Below are positions 21,202-33,616 of a stretch of DNA of 64,000 nucleotides, in pieces (position 1 is the first letter of the stretch; each line of letters starts with the position of its first letter). Under the pieces are notes generated by a model. It was given only the letters and a program-made list of their open reading frames with translations. It did no database searches and was not told where the DNA came from. The DNA lies in assembly GCA_021527695.1 (NCBI GenBank), contig JAKFAO010000008.1, positions 1,364,001 through 1,428,000 of the forward strand, read 5' to 3'. A program made the translations under genes and the position numbers. Source of the stretch: Naematelia aurantialba. Taxonomy: Eukaryota > Basidiomycota > Tremellomycetes > Tremellales > Naemateliaceae.

Positions 21202-23526
21202 ATGGGCAGAGAGATCATCTCAATCCAGGTATGTGCTCCTGCTCGGTCACAAGTATTCAGACACAGAAAACCGTCTCTTCGGGCTGATCTTCTCAGGCGG
21301 GTCAAGCAGGAAATCAAGGTATGCAGGCAGGACCGTCCGTACATATGGAAGCTGACCAGATTTCTCCGCCTCAGTCGGCGCACAGGTGAGCATCCAACGT
21401 CGCCTCACTTGTCTCCTCATATTTTCCGCTCTCGGTACCCCCGAGCTTCCTGCCTTGATCGCGTCAACCTTACGTCGCCCGTCAACGTGCCCACATTGCC
21501 CATGAAGTTTGCTGTCGGGCGTCCTCCTCTTCCTTTCTTTCCTTCTTCCGCTTCTTTCCTGCCTCGTTGTGTCTCCCTCTGTTCCTCGTTGCCTTCGCTC
21601 TAACCCCAACCACTGCTGTTACCAAAGCTGTTGTGACTAATCTTGTCGTAGTTCTGGCAGAAGCTCTGCGCGGAGCACGGCATCTCACCATCCGGCGACC
21701 TTGAAGATTGGGCACAGGAGACACCCCAAGGCGATCGGAAAGATGTCTTTTTCTACCAGGCAGACGACGAGCACTATATCCCTCGTGCAATATTGATTGA
21801 TCTCGAGCCTAGAGTGAGCTCTGCCGTCAGCGCCTGGATGCCCTTAGCTGATCAATTGCCCTCCTCGCCCACCTCGCCGCTCAAACTGTCGCCTGCGTCT
21901 GGTTCCTGCAATGTTCATCCTGACCTCGGTCTCTGGCAATGCCCCCTCCGCCGTTTACCCATTCTGACTGTGTATCGATTCCTCTGCCCCTCAGGTGATC
22001 AACAATATCCTCGCATCCCCATTCCGCAGTCTATACAATCCCGAGAACATTTATGTCTCAAAAGATGGTGGAGGCGCAGGCAATAATTGGGCACAGGGAT
22101 ATTCGGCCGGGGAAAGAGTGTACGACGAGTTGATGGAGATGCTGGATCGCGAGGCGGATGGTAGTGACAGTTTGGAGGTACGTGTCAATGGCCTCGCGTC
22201 CGGCACGTCTCTCACATCAAGCGCACGGTCATGCTGTTGGTTGGCCCGCTCACTAACGGACGCCCAGGGTTTCATGCTCCTCCATTCGATAGCAGGCGGT
22301 ACCGGCTCCGGTCTCGGCTCCTTTCTCCTTGAGCGGCTCTCCGATCGGTTCCCGAAGAAGCTCATCCAAACATATTCAGTCTTTCCAGAAGCTTCAGACG
22401 TAGTGGTGCAGCCCTACAATTCGCTTCTCGCCATGAAACGCCTAGTGAACAACGCCGATAGCGTCGTGGTGCTGGACAATGCGGCATTGACACGCATCGC
22501 AGCAGACAGGCTGAATGTACAGGATCCGAGCTTTGTGCAAACCAATCAGCTGGTGAGTTGCGTTCGTTGTGATCGACACGGCCACGAGAAACGTTTGCAG
22601 ACAATTGTGTGTAACCTTTGGTGGTGGTAGAGCTGCCATTGGCAGGAAGCTTGCCCGGCTGCGCCAGAGGGAAAGGCCATATCTGGATTACACTTGCGCG
22701 TATCTCGTATCCAGCTGACATGACAGGTCTCAACGGTAATGGCGGCCTCTACCACCACATTACGCTACCCGAGCTACATGAACAATGACCTAGTCGGCAT
22801 CATTGCGAGCCTCATCCCCACGCCTCGATGCCATTTCCTAATGACCAGCTACACCCCTTTCACTGGCGACGAAATTGACAAGGTGAGTCCTGGGTGGGTT
22901 GAGAATCGTGGGGTTGAGCTCACTGTGCTAGGCCAAATCGATTCGTAAGACCACGACACTTGACGTCATGCGCCGCCTGTTGCAGCCAAAGAACCGCATG
23001 GTGTCCACCACATCCACCAAGTCGTCATGCTACATCTCCTGTCTGAACATCATATCTGGAGATGTCGACCCCACCGACGTGCACAAGTCACTCTTGCGGA
23101 TACGAGAACGCCAATTAGCAAACTTCATTCCCTGGGGACCAGCAAGCATACAGGTTGCGCTGACGAAGCGTAAAGTCGGGGTGCAAGGAAACAGAGTGAG
23201 CGGAGTAATGATGGCGAACCACACCTCTATGGCTTCTGTGAGTGCAGTCCTGTGACTGGAGTGGTCGGGGCTGAGGCAGGTCAGCTGTTCAAGCGGATGC
23301 TGGATCAGTACGATCGACTACGGAAGCGGAATGCGTTTTTGGAGCAGTACAAGAAGGAGGACATGTTTGCAAATGGATTGGACGAGTTTGACGATTCAAG
23401 GTGGGTTTCCCGCCGCGCGCATGAGTGAGAGTCATGGCTGACCGGGATAGACGGGTGGTTGCGGAGCTGGCCGACGAGTATAGAGCGTGCGAGAGTCCTA
23501 ATTATATTGATTACGGGGGCGAGTAG
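21202..23526 (+). CDS. TUB4: Gamma-tubulin
   Basis: Ten exons (21202-21228, 21297-21318, 21375-21385, 21652-21813, 21995-22177, 22268-22552, 22727-22882, 22932-23237, 23285-23400, 23451-23526) give 447 residues, the normal family length. The start reads [20 protein letters not shown] once the 22- and 11-base micro-exons are joined. Diagnostic blocks are [15 protein letters not shown], the GTP-binding [18 protein letters not shown] and [15 protein letters not shown], the last distinguishing gamma from alpha/beta. Gamma-tubulin nucleates microtubules at spindle pole bodies within the gamma-tubulin complex. The 11-base exon 3 is exceptional but keeps frame and conserved sequence, so I accept it. 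Confidence 0.97.
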
Positions 23527-24967
23527 GGTTTGGCCGGTGTTGGAAGGATGGCGTTCGAAGTATTTGGTATGGGTGTGCGGGATGATCTGGGCACTCGGGT
23601 GCGATTGACATATACTTGTATCACATGCAGAGCGTGTCAGGCAGACTGGCTGAGCCGCCGCTGGCATGCTTGAGAGCCGGAAGGAAGTGACCAGTCACGG
23701 TGCGCAATGGACGATGGGAGTGTAACGGCAGAAGCCGAGGCCCATAAAGCCGCCGATGGAAGCTCGTGGTGTCTCGCACACATACAACATAGAGGGTTAA
23801 TGGCCCGTGCACAGTCGCGGTGGAAGTGGTATCCCTGTCTTTCGTGTATTAGCCCATGCTGATCCCGCAAACGGGGTGGCCATGGGGTGGATCGGAGTAG
23901 ATTATGGGGATCGAGGAATTGTTGTGGTGCGAGCTCAGAAAATACGACGGCAAAACACTGATCGGAAATACGACGGGTCACAGTTTCGAGAGATCAGGGA
24001 ACAAGGCTACGACTGAGAATGACGACTGGTGACAGCTACGGCTGATCACTGATCAGAATGCTACCGTTCTCTCCACAGTAGCGTCAATGTCTTCCTCATA
24101 GTAGCGTCAATGCCTTCCCGGCCCACGGTACCATATGGTGTAGTTCGACATGAAACGCAAGGGGTGGAAGCTAAACAGCTTATTTGACTGTTTAGCCCAT
24201 CCCGACGCACGGACCTCGTCCTTCAATCCCGCTCGAACCTGCTTGTTCATGGTGTCCTCTGAACCAACCAGGCCTATGAGTAGCCTCCTGACACGTCTGA
24301 AAGAATGACACTGGCTTATTTCCTCTAATTGATCTCCCAGTAACACAGAGATACGCGGCCAAGAGTCCTGTGAATAAACCATTCTTCCTCAACATACTCC
24401 TTCCTCCCAGTCTCCATCCCCGGATCCCCTGAGGTTTGGAAGCTTTGACAGGAATGCAATTCGATCACGTATTAGAAAGGAGGGGACACCTGATAGCGTC
24501 GATCAGACATGACACCTAGTGGAGGACAAGGTGCGAAGCGACACGCGGGCGCACGCGGACTGGACAGAACGATCGTCGTTGTTTCGTTCGGTATTGAGGT
24601 CGTTGGGTCGGCGGATGGTCCGTCAGTGGATTGGGAGGGTCTGGCTCAGTCTGACACGAGTGGCTCCGGTAGCGGATGCCTGAAGACCGAGCTCGGGGTC
24701 GGGCATGATGCATGAGGATGGGACGAGGGATCTCGGAATTGGCTGTTAAAGTAGCTGAAGGGTGGGTGGTTCGAAGATGACTCCTTCGCGCAATTTGCTC
24801 TGTCCTTGGGCTGGCTCGCATTCAGGTCACAAACCCATCTCTGACAGCAGGCTTTCGTACCCTGCCCTGGGCGAGAACTCATTTGACCGACACTGGAACA
24901 ACGTCAATATCGCAAAGCAGAGGCACAGCAAGATTGACCCGGACAGTGGGAGGGAAGTGAGGAGAAA
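23527..24967. other. Long intergenic region
   Basis: About 1.4 kb without a gene I can support. A short direct repeat, AGTAGCGTCAATG, occurs twice near 24078-24112. Open frames at 24509-24882 on both strands look non-coding. Confidence 0.4.
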
Positions 24968-27900
24968 ATGACGACAAGTCCAAGAATCACCCTACGGCTG
25001 TCAGAGGCTATCGACACCTTGAGCATTGTCTCGTCTGCATCGACAGCCACGCAGGAGGCTTTCGAAGAGTTTGCGCGTCAAGCTCAGCAGATGGGTATGA
25101 CGGTGCACGAGTGGCGTGGGAACAGGAATGAGGAGATCAGGAGCGGGCAGGTGGAGATTAAGTGTACTGAGCGACGGTGGGCGAGGGCGCGGAGGCGGAC
25201 TTGCAGTGTGTATGCTGGTGGGAGGTGAGTGTTGTTGTGTCGTGTGAGGGAGAGGAGAGAAAAACTTTATTCCCGGGTACAGAATGGAACAGCCGACACA
25301 GGGAGCAGCTGCTATGCGCCGAGGAGGGGAGCTGAACATAACAAGCCAGCAAGGGAGAGAAGAGGAGAGAAGGGTAGGGAAGAAGGAAGCGAGAAGGGGA
25401 CCAGGTGGGAAGCGGGGTAACAGTGAACGGGGGAGGAGGAAACGCGTTGGCAGGCAAGTCCCGTGACAGAAACAAGGTAGAGTGACAAGAGAGAAGAACG
25501 GCGAAAGGAGAGGAAGAAGAAAGACAAGAGAGAAGGAAGGAGGGATTACATTCAGAGGAGCTAACCCGCAGATGGCAAAACTTCTGCAAGCTCATCGACG
25601 TCGTTCCTCCCGGCGGCGCGCTGGGATGGGACGACAAGCTGTATTTGTTTCTGAATGGGTAAGCGGCCGTCCTGACACCTCACCTCAGCCCGAGTGAAGT
25701 CTCCAAATCAGTCTACTGCCCCTTCGCATCTCTGAAAACTAGACTTCCTGATATACTGGACCGGGACGAGCTGATGAATGGTAGTAACAGAGAGGTCGAC
25801 GAGGCGAACAGGGACGAGCCCGAGGGGGAAGACAGGGACGAGAGCAGGGGGGAGAGCGGTACCGCCGAATCAACGGCAGTTCGCGTCGAGGGAGGGCTAG
25901 CAGTCCATGAGTATCGCGATCTGAGGGCAAATCCACGGTGAGTCAGTGTCAGAGTGGCCTTGCCGTGTCAAATGGTGTGCCTACGAGCTACTCCTTGCGA
26001 TTTAATGTCTTCCATGGAGACTCTTGTGGCATTCATACAGCCAACCCCACATCAAACGATCTGAGCGGCTGACGACTCTAGCTGCCTCGTCGAATCGCAT
26101 CTCTTCCACCTCCGTCGACTGCTTTCTTTCATCCCTGAGCTGCAAAGGGGTGAGATAGAAATACATGGGCCACATGCTTCGTAAGTGCCTCTCTCCTCTC
26201 CCCTACCACTTCCAATCGCTTCCTCTTTCCCACACGACCTCGAACAGCACCCCCCCATCATGCCACAGACGAGTAGTCCGAACCTTCCTGCCTTGCTCCC
26301 CCTTCTTCAACGCCCCTCTTTACTGTTTCTTCCCTGACCACATCTCCATGTTGCATGACGCCACATCCTTATCAGCCACAAGGCCATTAAACCGAGAGAT
26401 TGGGTGCACGAGCACGAACAGAGCGCAAGCTGAGACGTCAGGCCACAATTCTGCGAAATCGCCTCTACAATCCTCCACCTGCCGGTGTCCGTGCGCGCAC
26501 ACTCGCCGACATCAAGCTCAGGAACTAGGCCCGCAGGAGCAGGACCGCCCGATCCCACCACTTCCGACATGCGCGCGCAACATCAGACTACTGCTGACAT
26601 GGTGGAGGACTCCAACTTGACGCCTCACTCAGTCCCATTTGCTCCCGACCCAGGAGGAGACCGGCAGGACTCGGCGCGAGACTCTACAACAGAGGCAGTT
26701 TGCCATGACCTCGATCCCACGCCGCGGTTACGTGCCGTCCCGCTCCCGCCCACAACGCCAACTACACCTCCAGGGATGAGTACCCAAGCTGGGGCATTGC
26801 AATCCCCACTCAAGCAGTGGCCGCCGACCTCAGAGGCAATCATACAGCTCTTATTGGCTCCGGCTGCAGATGTCACGAGGAGTGCGGAAGGTGTTACCGG
26901 CGCGGGTTCTGGTACTGCTGCAGGTGTGGAAGCCGGTACCAGTGTGGATGCTGGTGCTGGTGTGACAGCTAGCAAAACGCCGCCGCCGTTGTCGGATTCA
27001 GTATCGCCACCGCGTACGCTTATGTCGCCACGCTCCCCCAACCTGGGAGGTCCCGGATTGACGGCTGCAGCCACTGCAGTGTCCAGTACAGGTCCAACGG
27101 CGCCACCCACAAAACTCTCCAGAACAAGGAGTGCTTCTACTACTTCTCCGACTATCTCCCGAGCCGGGGCAGATTCCCGCTCTTGGCGGTCGAATACAAC
27201 AAGTTCGGCATCCTCGACTACCGCCACTACGTCTGAGTCAAGCGTACCTTCGACCTCATCTCCACAAGACTCGAGTTCGAGTGGGACCTCACGAGGCGGT
27301 TCGACCGGAGTGAACAAGGAGACTAGAAGTGCAGTCGAGTCATGGGAGGCTCAGCTGTACGACGGCATGTATACCGAGTGGACGAGGCTGAGGTTGGTCT
27401 CTTCTTCTTGCGTGCACGTCGGTAGACGGACTGCCACGGGGGCTCCGTTCTTTTGGACCGTTCTCTCGCTCTTTCATCATGAGACTCTCACACCGCTGCG
27501 TATGATGGTATCGCCAAGGAGTTTTTCGCTGCGAGAGCGGCGCAGTGATAGCCCACTTGGAAGGAGGTAGAGAAATGTTACAATGGAGGGAACTCGAGGA
27601 AGTTCAAGTTGGGCCATGCTGACCTCTTCTTCACAGAAAGATAGTCGACGCAGGGTACATCTGGACACTGCCGGTTCCGCCTGAGCTGGCACTTGTGGAT
27701 GCTCACATCCCACTGCAGCTTGGCTCATCTGTGCCTCCCGGATCAGTACCCCCTGGGACATCAGTGACACACGCGCCGTCAACGCCACGAGCAGCAGCTG
27801 CTCCAGCAGCAGGGGCAACACCACCCACGTCGGTACCAGCCGTGTCGGCACTGCCAGCCGCATCAGTCCCCGCTCCAGCAGTTCGCATGGGCAGTGGAAG

Positions 27901-28063
27901 TGGAGGTGGAGGTGGAATTGGAAGTGGAGTTGGCAGCGGCAGTAGCAACACAGTCAGAGAGGAGACACTCAAGAGCTCGAGCTGGGACACGGACATGGAG
28001 CGCCAAGAGCGCTTGCGGGTGAAAGGGAAGCGAGTGGAGCAGCTGCGTGCGGCGGGGAATTGA
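24968..28063 (+). CDS. Hypothetical Ser/Thr/Ala-rich protein, multi-exon
   Basis: I do not recognise this gene. A first exon from ATG 24968 encodes LSEAIDTLSIVSSASTATQE and AQQMGMTVHEWRGNRNEE. A second conserved-looking segment near 25560-25660 reads LTRRWQNFCKLIDVVPPGG and ends LYLFLNG. A third (25744-25935) is acidic. A long disordered Ser/Thr/Pro/Ala exon covers about 26485-27392 and joins across a ~250-base intron to KIVDAGYIWTLPVPPELALV, then a Pro/Ala/Gly-rich tail with QERLRVKGKRVEQLRAAGN before the stop at 28061-28063. The purine-rich stretch 25260-25540 is read as intron. Exon borders are uncertain, and it may be two genes. The folded parts suggest a real protein; the function is unknown. 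Confidence 0.5.
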
Positions 28064-28435
28064 CAGTGGGCGGTAGACGCATCAGACAAATGATCCAGAT
28101 ATTCACGATGATATACATATTCCAAAGACATACGGCATCGCGTATCGTGCTCGTGCACGTATCGCGTGTCACGTATCACGTATGTGTCCAGAGTGAGCCA
28201 GGAGAGAGTTCACTACGGCTCTACTGTTGATGATAGAATCCAAACAGATATGAGACATTCGGGAATCTGGATCGGCCTGGATCAGACTCTGCATAGATAT
28301 ACATGTATATGTAATGCATACAACACTCGACGCCACGGCGATGGCCCATATATGATGCCCTTGAACTGTTCACACACTTCAACCTCGACCTCACTTCACA
28401 CCGCACTCACATCCCACCCCCACCAAAATATCATC
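28064..28435. other. Convergent intergenic region
   Basis: The 372 bases between two convergent stops contain repeated ACGTATC/CACGTAT words near 28137-28190 but no gene. Confidence 0.4.
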
Positions 28436-31138
28436 TCACACACGGCGAATTCCAGTACGAGTTGCGGTACCAGTACCGCCCTCCGCTTCAGCCACTGGCA
28501 ATCCAGCGCCAGGTCCAACCGCGCCCCGGCAGTCTTCTCCCTCATCTTCATCGCCCTCCTCGCTGCTGCTCAGGCTGCCTCGGCCGAGCAAGCTCGCGTT
28601 CCAAACCACTGCCGAGCCTGTACGTCCGACGAGAAAGCCAGCGCCAACACCGCCTCCCACACCAACGTCAACGCCGCCTCCCACGCCAACGCCAAGGCCG
28701 CATCCCACGCCAACGCCTACGCCTGTGCCAGGCCCCGCAGCCGCAGCCGACGCAGGCACAGGATGCCAGGGCATCGACGTCGACTTTGGTGCTAACGGCG
28801 CGTACTTGCCGCTCGGTAGGCGGTACCGGTGCATACTGATGCTCCGGCGCAAACCCGAGGCCGAAGGTTTCGGCGTCGGAGAGTATCCGCCTCCGCTGCT
28901 GCCTGGTGCTCTGGGTGCTCCTGGTGTTCTTGGTGTTCTTGGTGTTCCTGGTGTTCCTGGTGCTCCTGGTGCCGTCGCCACTGTCGTCGCCGTTGCAGGC
29001 GATGAGGCTCTACGGGCTGCAGGGATACTCCCTGCCGCACCTGCGTGCGCCAAACCCGCAGTCGCGGCCATGTCGGCCACTCCGATATCGTTTCCAACGT
29101 TATTGCCTGTGTTATGAACACCGCTATCGGTACTGCGGTACTTATGGTGGTCAGGGCACACGGCATTGGCGCGCGCCAGCGAACCCGCACCGGCAAGTCC
29201 AGCTGGAGTAGGAGTAGGTGCTTCGGTAGATGAAGGAGTTGGAGTCGCGATGGGCCGCTCTAGGTAAAACGTCGGCGTCGCAGTCGGAGTCGGCGTTTCT
29301 TCCGGCATCGAGCCCGGCCGGCAGTCAGTCGGTGACGAGGCGGTACTGACGTCGCCGCTCGAGTCGGACAACATCGATGCCCGCCGCGCGTACAGCGCTG
29401 GCGTGGAGGTGGTGTACGCGTATCCTGCGGCCCACGTCGCTTCGACTCCTCCTTGCGCTCCTTGTGCTCCTGCCGCCTGCTCCTGGATTACTCCGCCAGC
29501 CCTCCCTTGCTCCTGACCCGGTCCTTCCCTTGCGTGCTCCTGTCCCCCTCCAGAAATTTCGTGTCCAGCTCTGTGCCCATGTCCAAATTGATATCCGTGC
29601 AGTCCGTGCCCATATGTATAGTGGTGCCCCTGGTATCCCTGCCCTGCGACACTAGCGCGACCAAGCGATTTGGCCCCCATCCCCTCCGCTAGAGACACAC
29701 CTGGGAGCCCAAACAGCTGGGCCACGGGCAACGACCCGCGCCTGCCTATCAGGCTAGGCGGAATCGGAGTGTCCATGCGTCGTTGTGGGAAAGCAAGGGA
29801 CGGTCGTCGTGATACCCCGCCGCCGAGGGCGGCATAGTTGCCCATCGAGAGGAGGGCAGTGCCTCCTGGGGAGGCGGGTAAAGTCGAGGTAGAGGACAAG
29901 GCCGACATCGAGGTCGACGCGGAAGACGGTGGTTGTGAAGTGACGGAGGACGACGGCAGTGCCGAGGAAATGGAGGACGATGGCGTGGATGCGCCGGTAG
30001 CGGCGGTCGAGGTGGCCGACGAAAGAGGGGCAGGGGGCGGAGCGGGCCCGAGGCCCGTCGTCGCAGAGTGGAGAATGGAGGGGCGGCGTCCGCCGGCAGG
30101 CAGGGTCGTGATGGTGGAGCAGGTCGAGCTGCGCCGCGTAGCCGGTGGAGAGTGGTGTGACGGGCGGTGCTGTTCTGAGAACGACGAGTGGGATCCGCGC
30201 TGGCCGTAACTGCTATAACCGCCGTTCCCGTCGCCGTGGACGAACCCATCCGCATGATCGCGAAGGCTGCCGTGGACACGGTCGTAAGCGTTAGGCGAGT
30301 TGGACAGAGAATGGGAGCGCGACTGAGGACTGGACTGGGAATACTGGGAATCGGAGCCCGAGGAATGCGGGTAGTGGTAACTGGGCGGAGAGAGCGGGTT
30401 CGAATTGGACTTTGCCAACGAGTGCGAGTGGGCAGAAGCGACGATCGAGCCCCGCCTGTGCGTCTCGCCAAGCGGGTACACGGCCGGTTTGGCCCGTGGC
30501 GAGGCCGGTGGGGAAGATTGCGAGGTGGGATGCGAGGGGTACTCGAATGCTCCTAGTTCGGCGATGGGGGTGCCAGCGGTCGTGGGTGCGGTCGTGCTCG
30601 GGCAAGTCCCGAACGAGAAGCTCTGGTCGATTTCCCCGGCGACGCCATCGTTCCCAGCCTGTCCGTCGACTCCCTCCCCTCGCCCCGCACCACCCGTCAG
30701 AACCTGTCCGGCTGGAAGGTCGGGCGGGGCACCAAAGCTAAATGCCGCAAGCGACGCAGCGACGCTCACAGCACTCTTCCCTGCCGCTCCCCCACGGCCA
30801 GCTCCGTGTCCACCAGGACTGGGTGTATGCTCATCGTCCTCGTCTCTGCCCCGGCCGGTACTGCTAATACGCCCCATGCCGATCCCGCCGATCCCACTCC
30901 CGATGCCAAGAGGCATGCTGTCCTCGGCATCACCCACGGACGACCCGCTCGACGTGAGCGCGCTGTCGTCGGGTGGCGCGTCGAGCTCGTACAGCGGCGT
31001 CAGCGGCGGTGCGGACGGGATAGACGAAGTCGACGAGCGTGGGGAGCGGGACGGGGATGGACCGGCACCTGCACCCCCGCCTGCACCGGGACCGCGGCGC
31101 GGGGTGTGTGCTGGTAGTGATGGGAGTCCGAGGGACAT
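28436..31138 (-). CDS. Large intrinsically disordered protein
   Basis: A single 900-residue exon from ATG 31138 ([16 protein letters not shown]); the open frame extends to 31435 only through a TTG. Composition is Ser/Pro/Gly/Ala/Thr-rich throughout, with no recognisable folded domain. Short conserved-looking islands such as [20 protein letters not shown] and [18 protein letters not shown] carry R-R-x-S phosphorylation-type sites, and [20 protein letters not shown] lies near the C-terminus. There are collagen-like [16 protein letters not shown] repeats and a Gly-Val repeat near the end. The pattern fits a fungal signalling or transcription scaffold phosphorylated by a PKA-like kinase (inference). 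A long open frame exists on the other strand at 30405-31454, but it has no coherent composition and is taken as a shadow of the GC-rich codons. Confidence 0.6.
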   Translation of the reverse strand: MSLGLPSLPAHTPRRGPGAGGGAGAGPSPSRSPRSSTSSIPSAPPLTPLYELDAPPDDSALTSSGSSVGDAEDSMPLGIGSGIGGIGMGRISSTGRGRDEDDEHTPSPGGHGAGRGGAAGKSAVSVAASLAAFSFGAPPDLPAGQVLTGGAGRGEGVDGQAGNDGVAGEIDQSFSFGTCPSTTAPTTAGTPIAELGAFEYPSHPTSQSSPPASPRAKPAVYPLGETHRRGSIVASAHSHSLAKSNSNPLSPPSYHYPHSSGSDSQYSQSSPQSRSHSLSNSPNAYDRVHGSLRDHADGFVHGDGNGGYSSYGQRGSHSSFSEQHRPSHHSPPATRRSSTCSTITTLPAGGRRPSILHSATTGLGPAPPPAPLSSATSTAATGASTPSSSISSALPSSSVTSQPPSSASTSMSALSSTSTLPASPGGTALLSMGNYAALGGGVSRRPSLAFPQRRMDTPIPPSLIGRRGSLPVAQLFGLPGVSLAEGMGAKSLGRASVAGQGYQGHHYTYGHGLHGYQFGHGHRAGHEISGGGQEHAREGPGQEQGRAGGVIQEQAAGAQGAQGGVEATWAAGYAYTTSTPALYARRASMLSDSSGDVSTASSPTDCRPGSMPEETPTPTATPTFYLERPIATPTPSSTEAPTPTPAGLAGAGSLARANAVCPDHHKYRSTDSGVHNTGNNVGNDIGVADMAATAGLAHAGAAGSIPAARRASSPATATTVATAPGAPGTPGTPRTPRTPGAPRAPGSSGGGYSPTPKPSASGLRRSISMHRYRLPSGKYAPLAPKSTSMPWHPVPASAAAAGPGTGVGVGVGCGLGVGVGGGVDVGVGGGVGAGFLVGRTGSAVVWNASLLGRGSLSSSEEGDEDEGEDCRGAVGPGAGLPVAEAEGGTGTATRTGIRRV
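28907..28972. repeat. 9-bp coding repeat (collagen-like)
   Basis: About seven imperfect copies of CTTGGTGTT / CCTGGTGCT on the plus strand encode, on the minus strand, Gly/Pro/Thr/Arg repeats in the disordered protein. Confidence 0.7.
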
Positions 31139-32268
31139 GCCGTGCGCTCTGGACTGTGTGCGCTCTGGACTGCTCCGCGCTGTTATGCTCGTGCTGCGCG
31201 CCGTTTCTGCGCGTGCTGCGCGCTGTTTTGCTCGTGCAGGCTCTGTACTGCGTAACGCTCGTACCCGTATTCGACGTGCTCGTATGCTCGTAGATAGGAG
31301 TTTTCGACGTACAAGTCGCCCAACGGGCGGTCGTGGAAATTTTTCTTGTGGCGAACCAGCAGAGCTCGTCGTCGCCAGTGCAGAGGGTCGAATCAAGTCG
31401 TCAACAAGTGTCTTTCGTTCGTTTGTGCTATGCAATCAAGGGCAGATGCAATGAAGCGATGGATTGCCAGGTGCTGTAGACGGCACAGCGGCCACAGATG
31501 CGAATGCGATGCTCGAGTCAAAATCGCGCTGCCAGCGCAGGAAGTGGAGGTGGAGCGCGGATGACGTTTCGATACCACCCAAGGCACTAGCGGCTCTGGC
31601 CGACGACAAGCGCAGAGCTTGTCGATCGCTCCAGTGATCTGCACGGCCGCTAGGAGAGATAAAACAAGTGGATGGAAGTGGTGGTGGTGGTGAAGATGAA
31701 GATGAAGATGATGATGATGGTGATTATGAAGGACGAGTTGGGATGTATGGGGTAGTTACCGACATTCTACTTGATTCCGAGAAAAACCATGCCCGCACGA
31801 TGCACCCCCCCATCCGATCAGGTCCAGGGAACAACAGCAAATCACCGTGCCTAGCCCTGAATGCTTCCGTGCGCTTCTCGCTTCCCGCCACGCCTCCATT
31901 GTCTTATGTCCTTGCTCTCTTGCGCCCTACCCTGAGTGCGTGCCCTGAACCCCTCCTCTGTGACTTGCGGGTGGCCGCTGTCCCCCCGGGGGTCCAGGCT
32001 TTCATTTAAAACCTACTCAGGCACAGGCACATAAGGTTGGCCTTGTCCGCCTACCCGAGAGTCCTCGTCGGCAACAGGCTCGCACGCCTATCAGGTGCAA
32101 GCCAAGAAGCGGAGCCCCGGAAAGGTGACTGGACTGTATGGTCCGCAAACAGATTGACTTTGTGATTTTCCACATGACGGATGCTCAGCTGCTTTATCTC
32201 CACAGACGCGTTCAGCGTATCTCGCACATCTGTTCTACTGTGTCCTTGTCCTTCTTGGTCCTCACAAC
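31139..32268. promoter_or_regulatory. Divergent intergenic region
   Basis: About 1.1 kb between divergent starts. A GATGAAGATGAAGATGATGATGATGG trinucleotide-like run lies at about 31693-31725. No gene supported. Confidence 0.4.
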
Positions 32269-33616
32269 ATGGTGGTGAAACTAGGCGCCGCAGACTCGTG
32301 AGTCTTTCTTTGCTCTTGGACCCGCTTCCTTCCGTCTTGAGCCTTGTGCTTGCTGTCTGGTGTCCTTTCCGCTCCGTCCTTCTGCATATATTCCTTCCAT
32401 ATCCTGCTGCTCCATTTATCCTTCATGTTATCCTCGCTCCTCCTAGGGAGCCAGACCCGTGACGGGCTACTGCCACGCCATCCGGCCTCATATTGACGGC
32501 CGGAGCCAGCGGGAGCCACACACTGACTACCACTGCAGCTTCAACTCGTCCGGTGCAACCATCGTACCCGACCCCCCCTCAAAGTCCCAACGACGCACCG
32601 GTAATACCAGCACCAGTCCGCCCAACCTCGTCTCCAACCTCAGCCATGCGAGGGTGTTGATGCCGCAAGATACGCTGGGGCGCGAGCTGGAGAGCGCGCT
32701 AGCAGGCGCAGGAGCTGGCGAACTGTCGGTCCAGGGCCTGGTGGACTGGGAGATTGTACGTCCTGTTCCATTTGCCCACGCATGACCGATCCCCGCAATC
32801 CCTCTCGTCCTGATCATTCTCACGTTTCGAACTCCATACATACGTGATATTTGGCGACCCGTTCTATAGACGGAAGACAGTTGGCTGAGCGCCTCCAGTT
32901 CAACCAGAGCCTGGCAGCCCAACCCCCCAACGCACTCTCCCAAGCCGATTCGATCGACTTTTCCTCGTTTCTCGCCTCTCAGCCGGCAGACGGCGACGAC
33001 GGAAACGAAACCAGCGATATCTTTTCCAACCTTCAGCTCGACACCGCTTCACCATATCGGCCCGTCTCGGCGCACTCGCACCATGGCTCCATATCCGGCT
33101 CAGAATACTCGTACACTACCACCGAGATGTCTGCGACAGACACGGACGGCGACGGCGACTCGCACATGGAGCTCAAGGTCGAGTGGACCGAGACGGGCTA
33201 CTCCCCGTCCGCCATCTCGCCTCAGTCCGGCCACGGCGTGTCGCCTAGCCTTCTGGGCGGCGGCGTATCTTCCAGTGGGCCGGTTCGTGGTGTCCCAGGA
33301 GAGGACGACCAGAAGAGGAAAGACAGGCTGGAGCGTAGGTTTTCCAATTTCTCTCTGATGGTATATCTTTTACTGTGCCGACCGGGCAGACCGGCGCTCC
33401 ATCAACCGCCGTTCGGCGCAGAAACACCGCCTCAGGCGGAAAGAAGAGCTCGAGACGCTCACCCACACCATTGCTTTGAGGGACGCTCGTATCGCCCAGC
33501 TCGAGCGGGACCTCGCTGTTGAGCGGGCAAAATCGACCCAGATCATCGAGCTGCTCAAGAGCCAGGGGATCGACTTGGCTGCGCGAATACAGACCAGGCG
33601 GAGCGCGCCTTGGTGA
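32269..33616 (+). CDS. bZIP transcription factor
   Basis: The last exon (from about 33403) joins in frame to the exon ending at GAGC near 33335 and gives a basic region HRRSINRRSAQKHRLRRKEE, matching the bZIP pattern N-x2-[SA]-A-x-x-[SCH]-R. A zipper-like coiled coil of about 55 residues follows, with LTHTIALRDARIAQLERDLA, and the protein ends SAPW. The bZIP therefore lies at the extreme C-terminus. Upstream exons are Ser/Asp-rich, with ADSIDFSSFLASQPADGDD and DSHMELKVEWTETGYSPSA, as in activation domains. The exon before reads LSVQGLVDWEI and splices at ~32757 to an acceptor just before TTGGCTGAG near 32880. The start at 32269 (MVVKLGAADS) is tentative. Target genes unknown. Confidence 0.75.

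Noticed and set aside
26625..27317. 230-codon open frame on the minus strand
   Set aside because: It lies opposite the Ser/Thr-rich exon and has Val/Gly/Glu composition expected from antisense reading; no motif.
30385..30400. B-box-like GGTTCGAATTG as a hint of a tRNA gene
   Set aside because: No matching A box or cloverleaf nearby, and it lies inside a coding exon.
30405..31454. 349-codon open frame on the plus strand
   Set aside because: It is antisense to the 900-residue disordered protein, has erratic composition and arises from GC-rich codon structure; the minus-strand frame is nearly three times longer.
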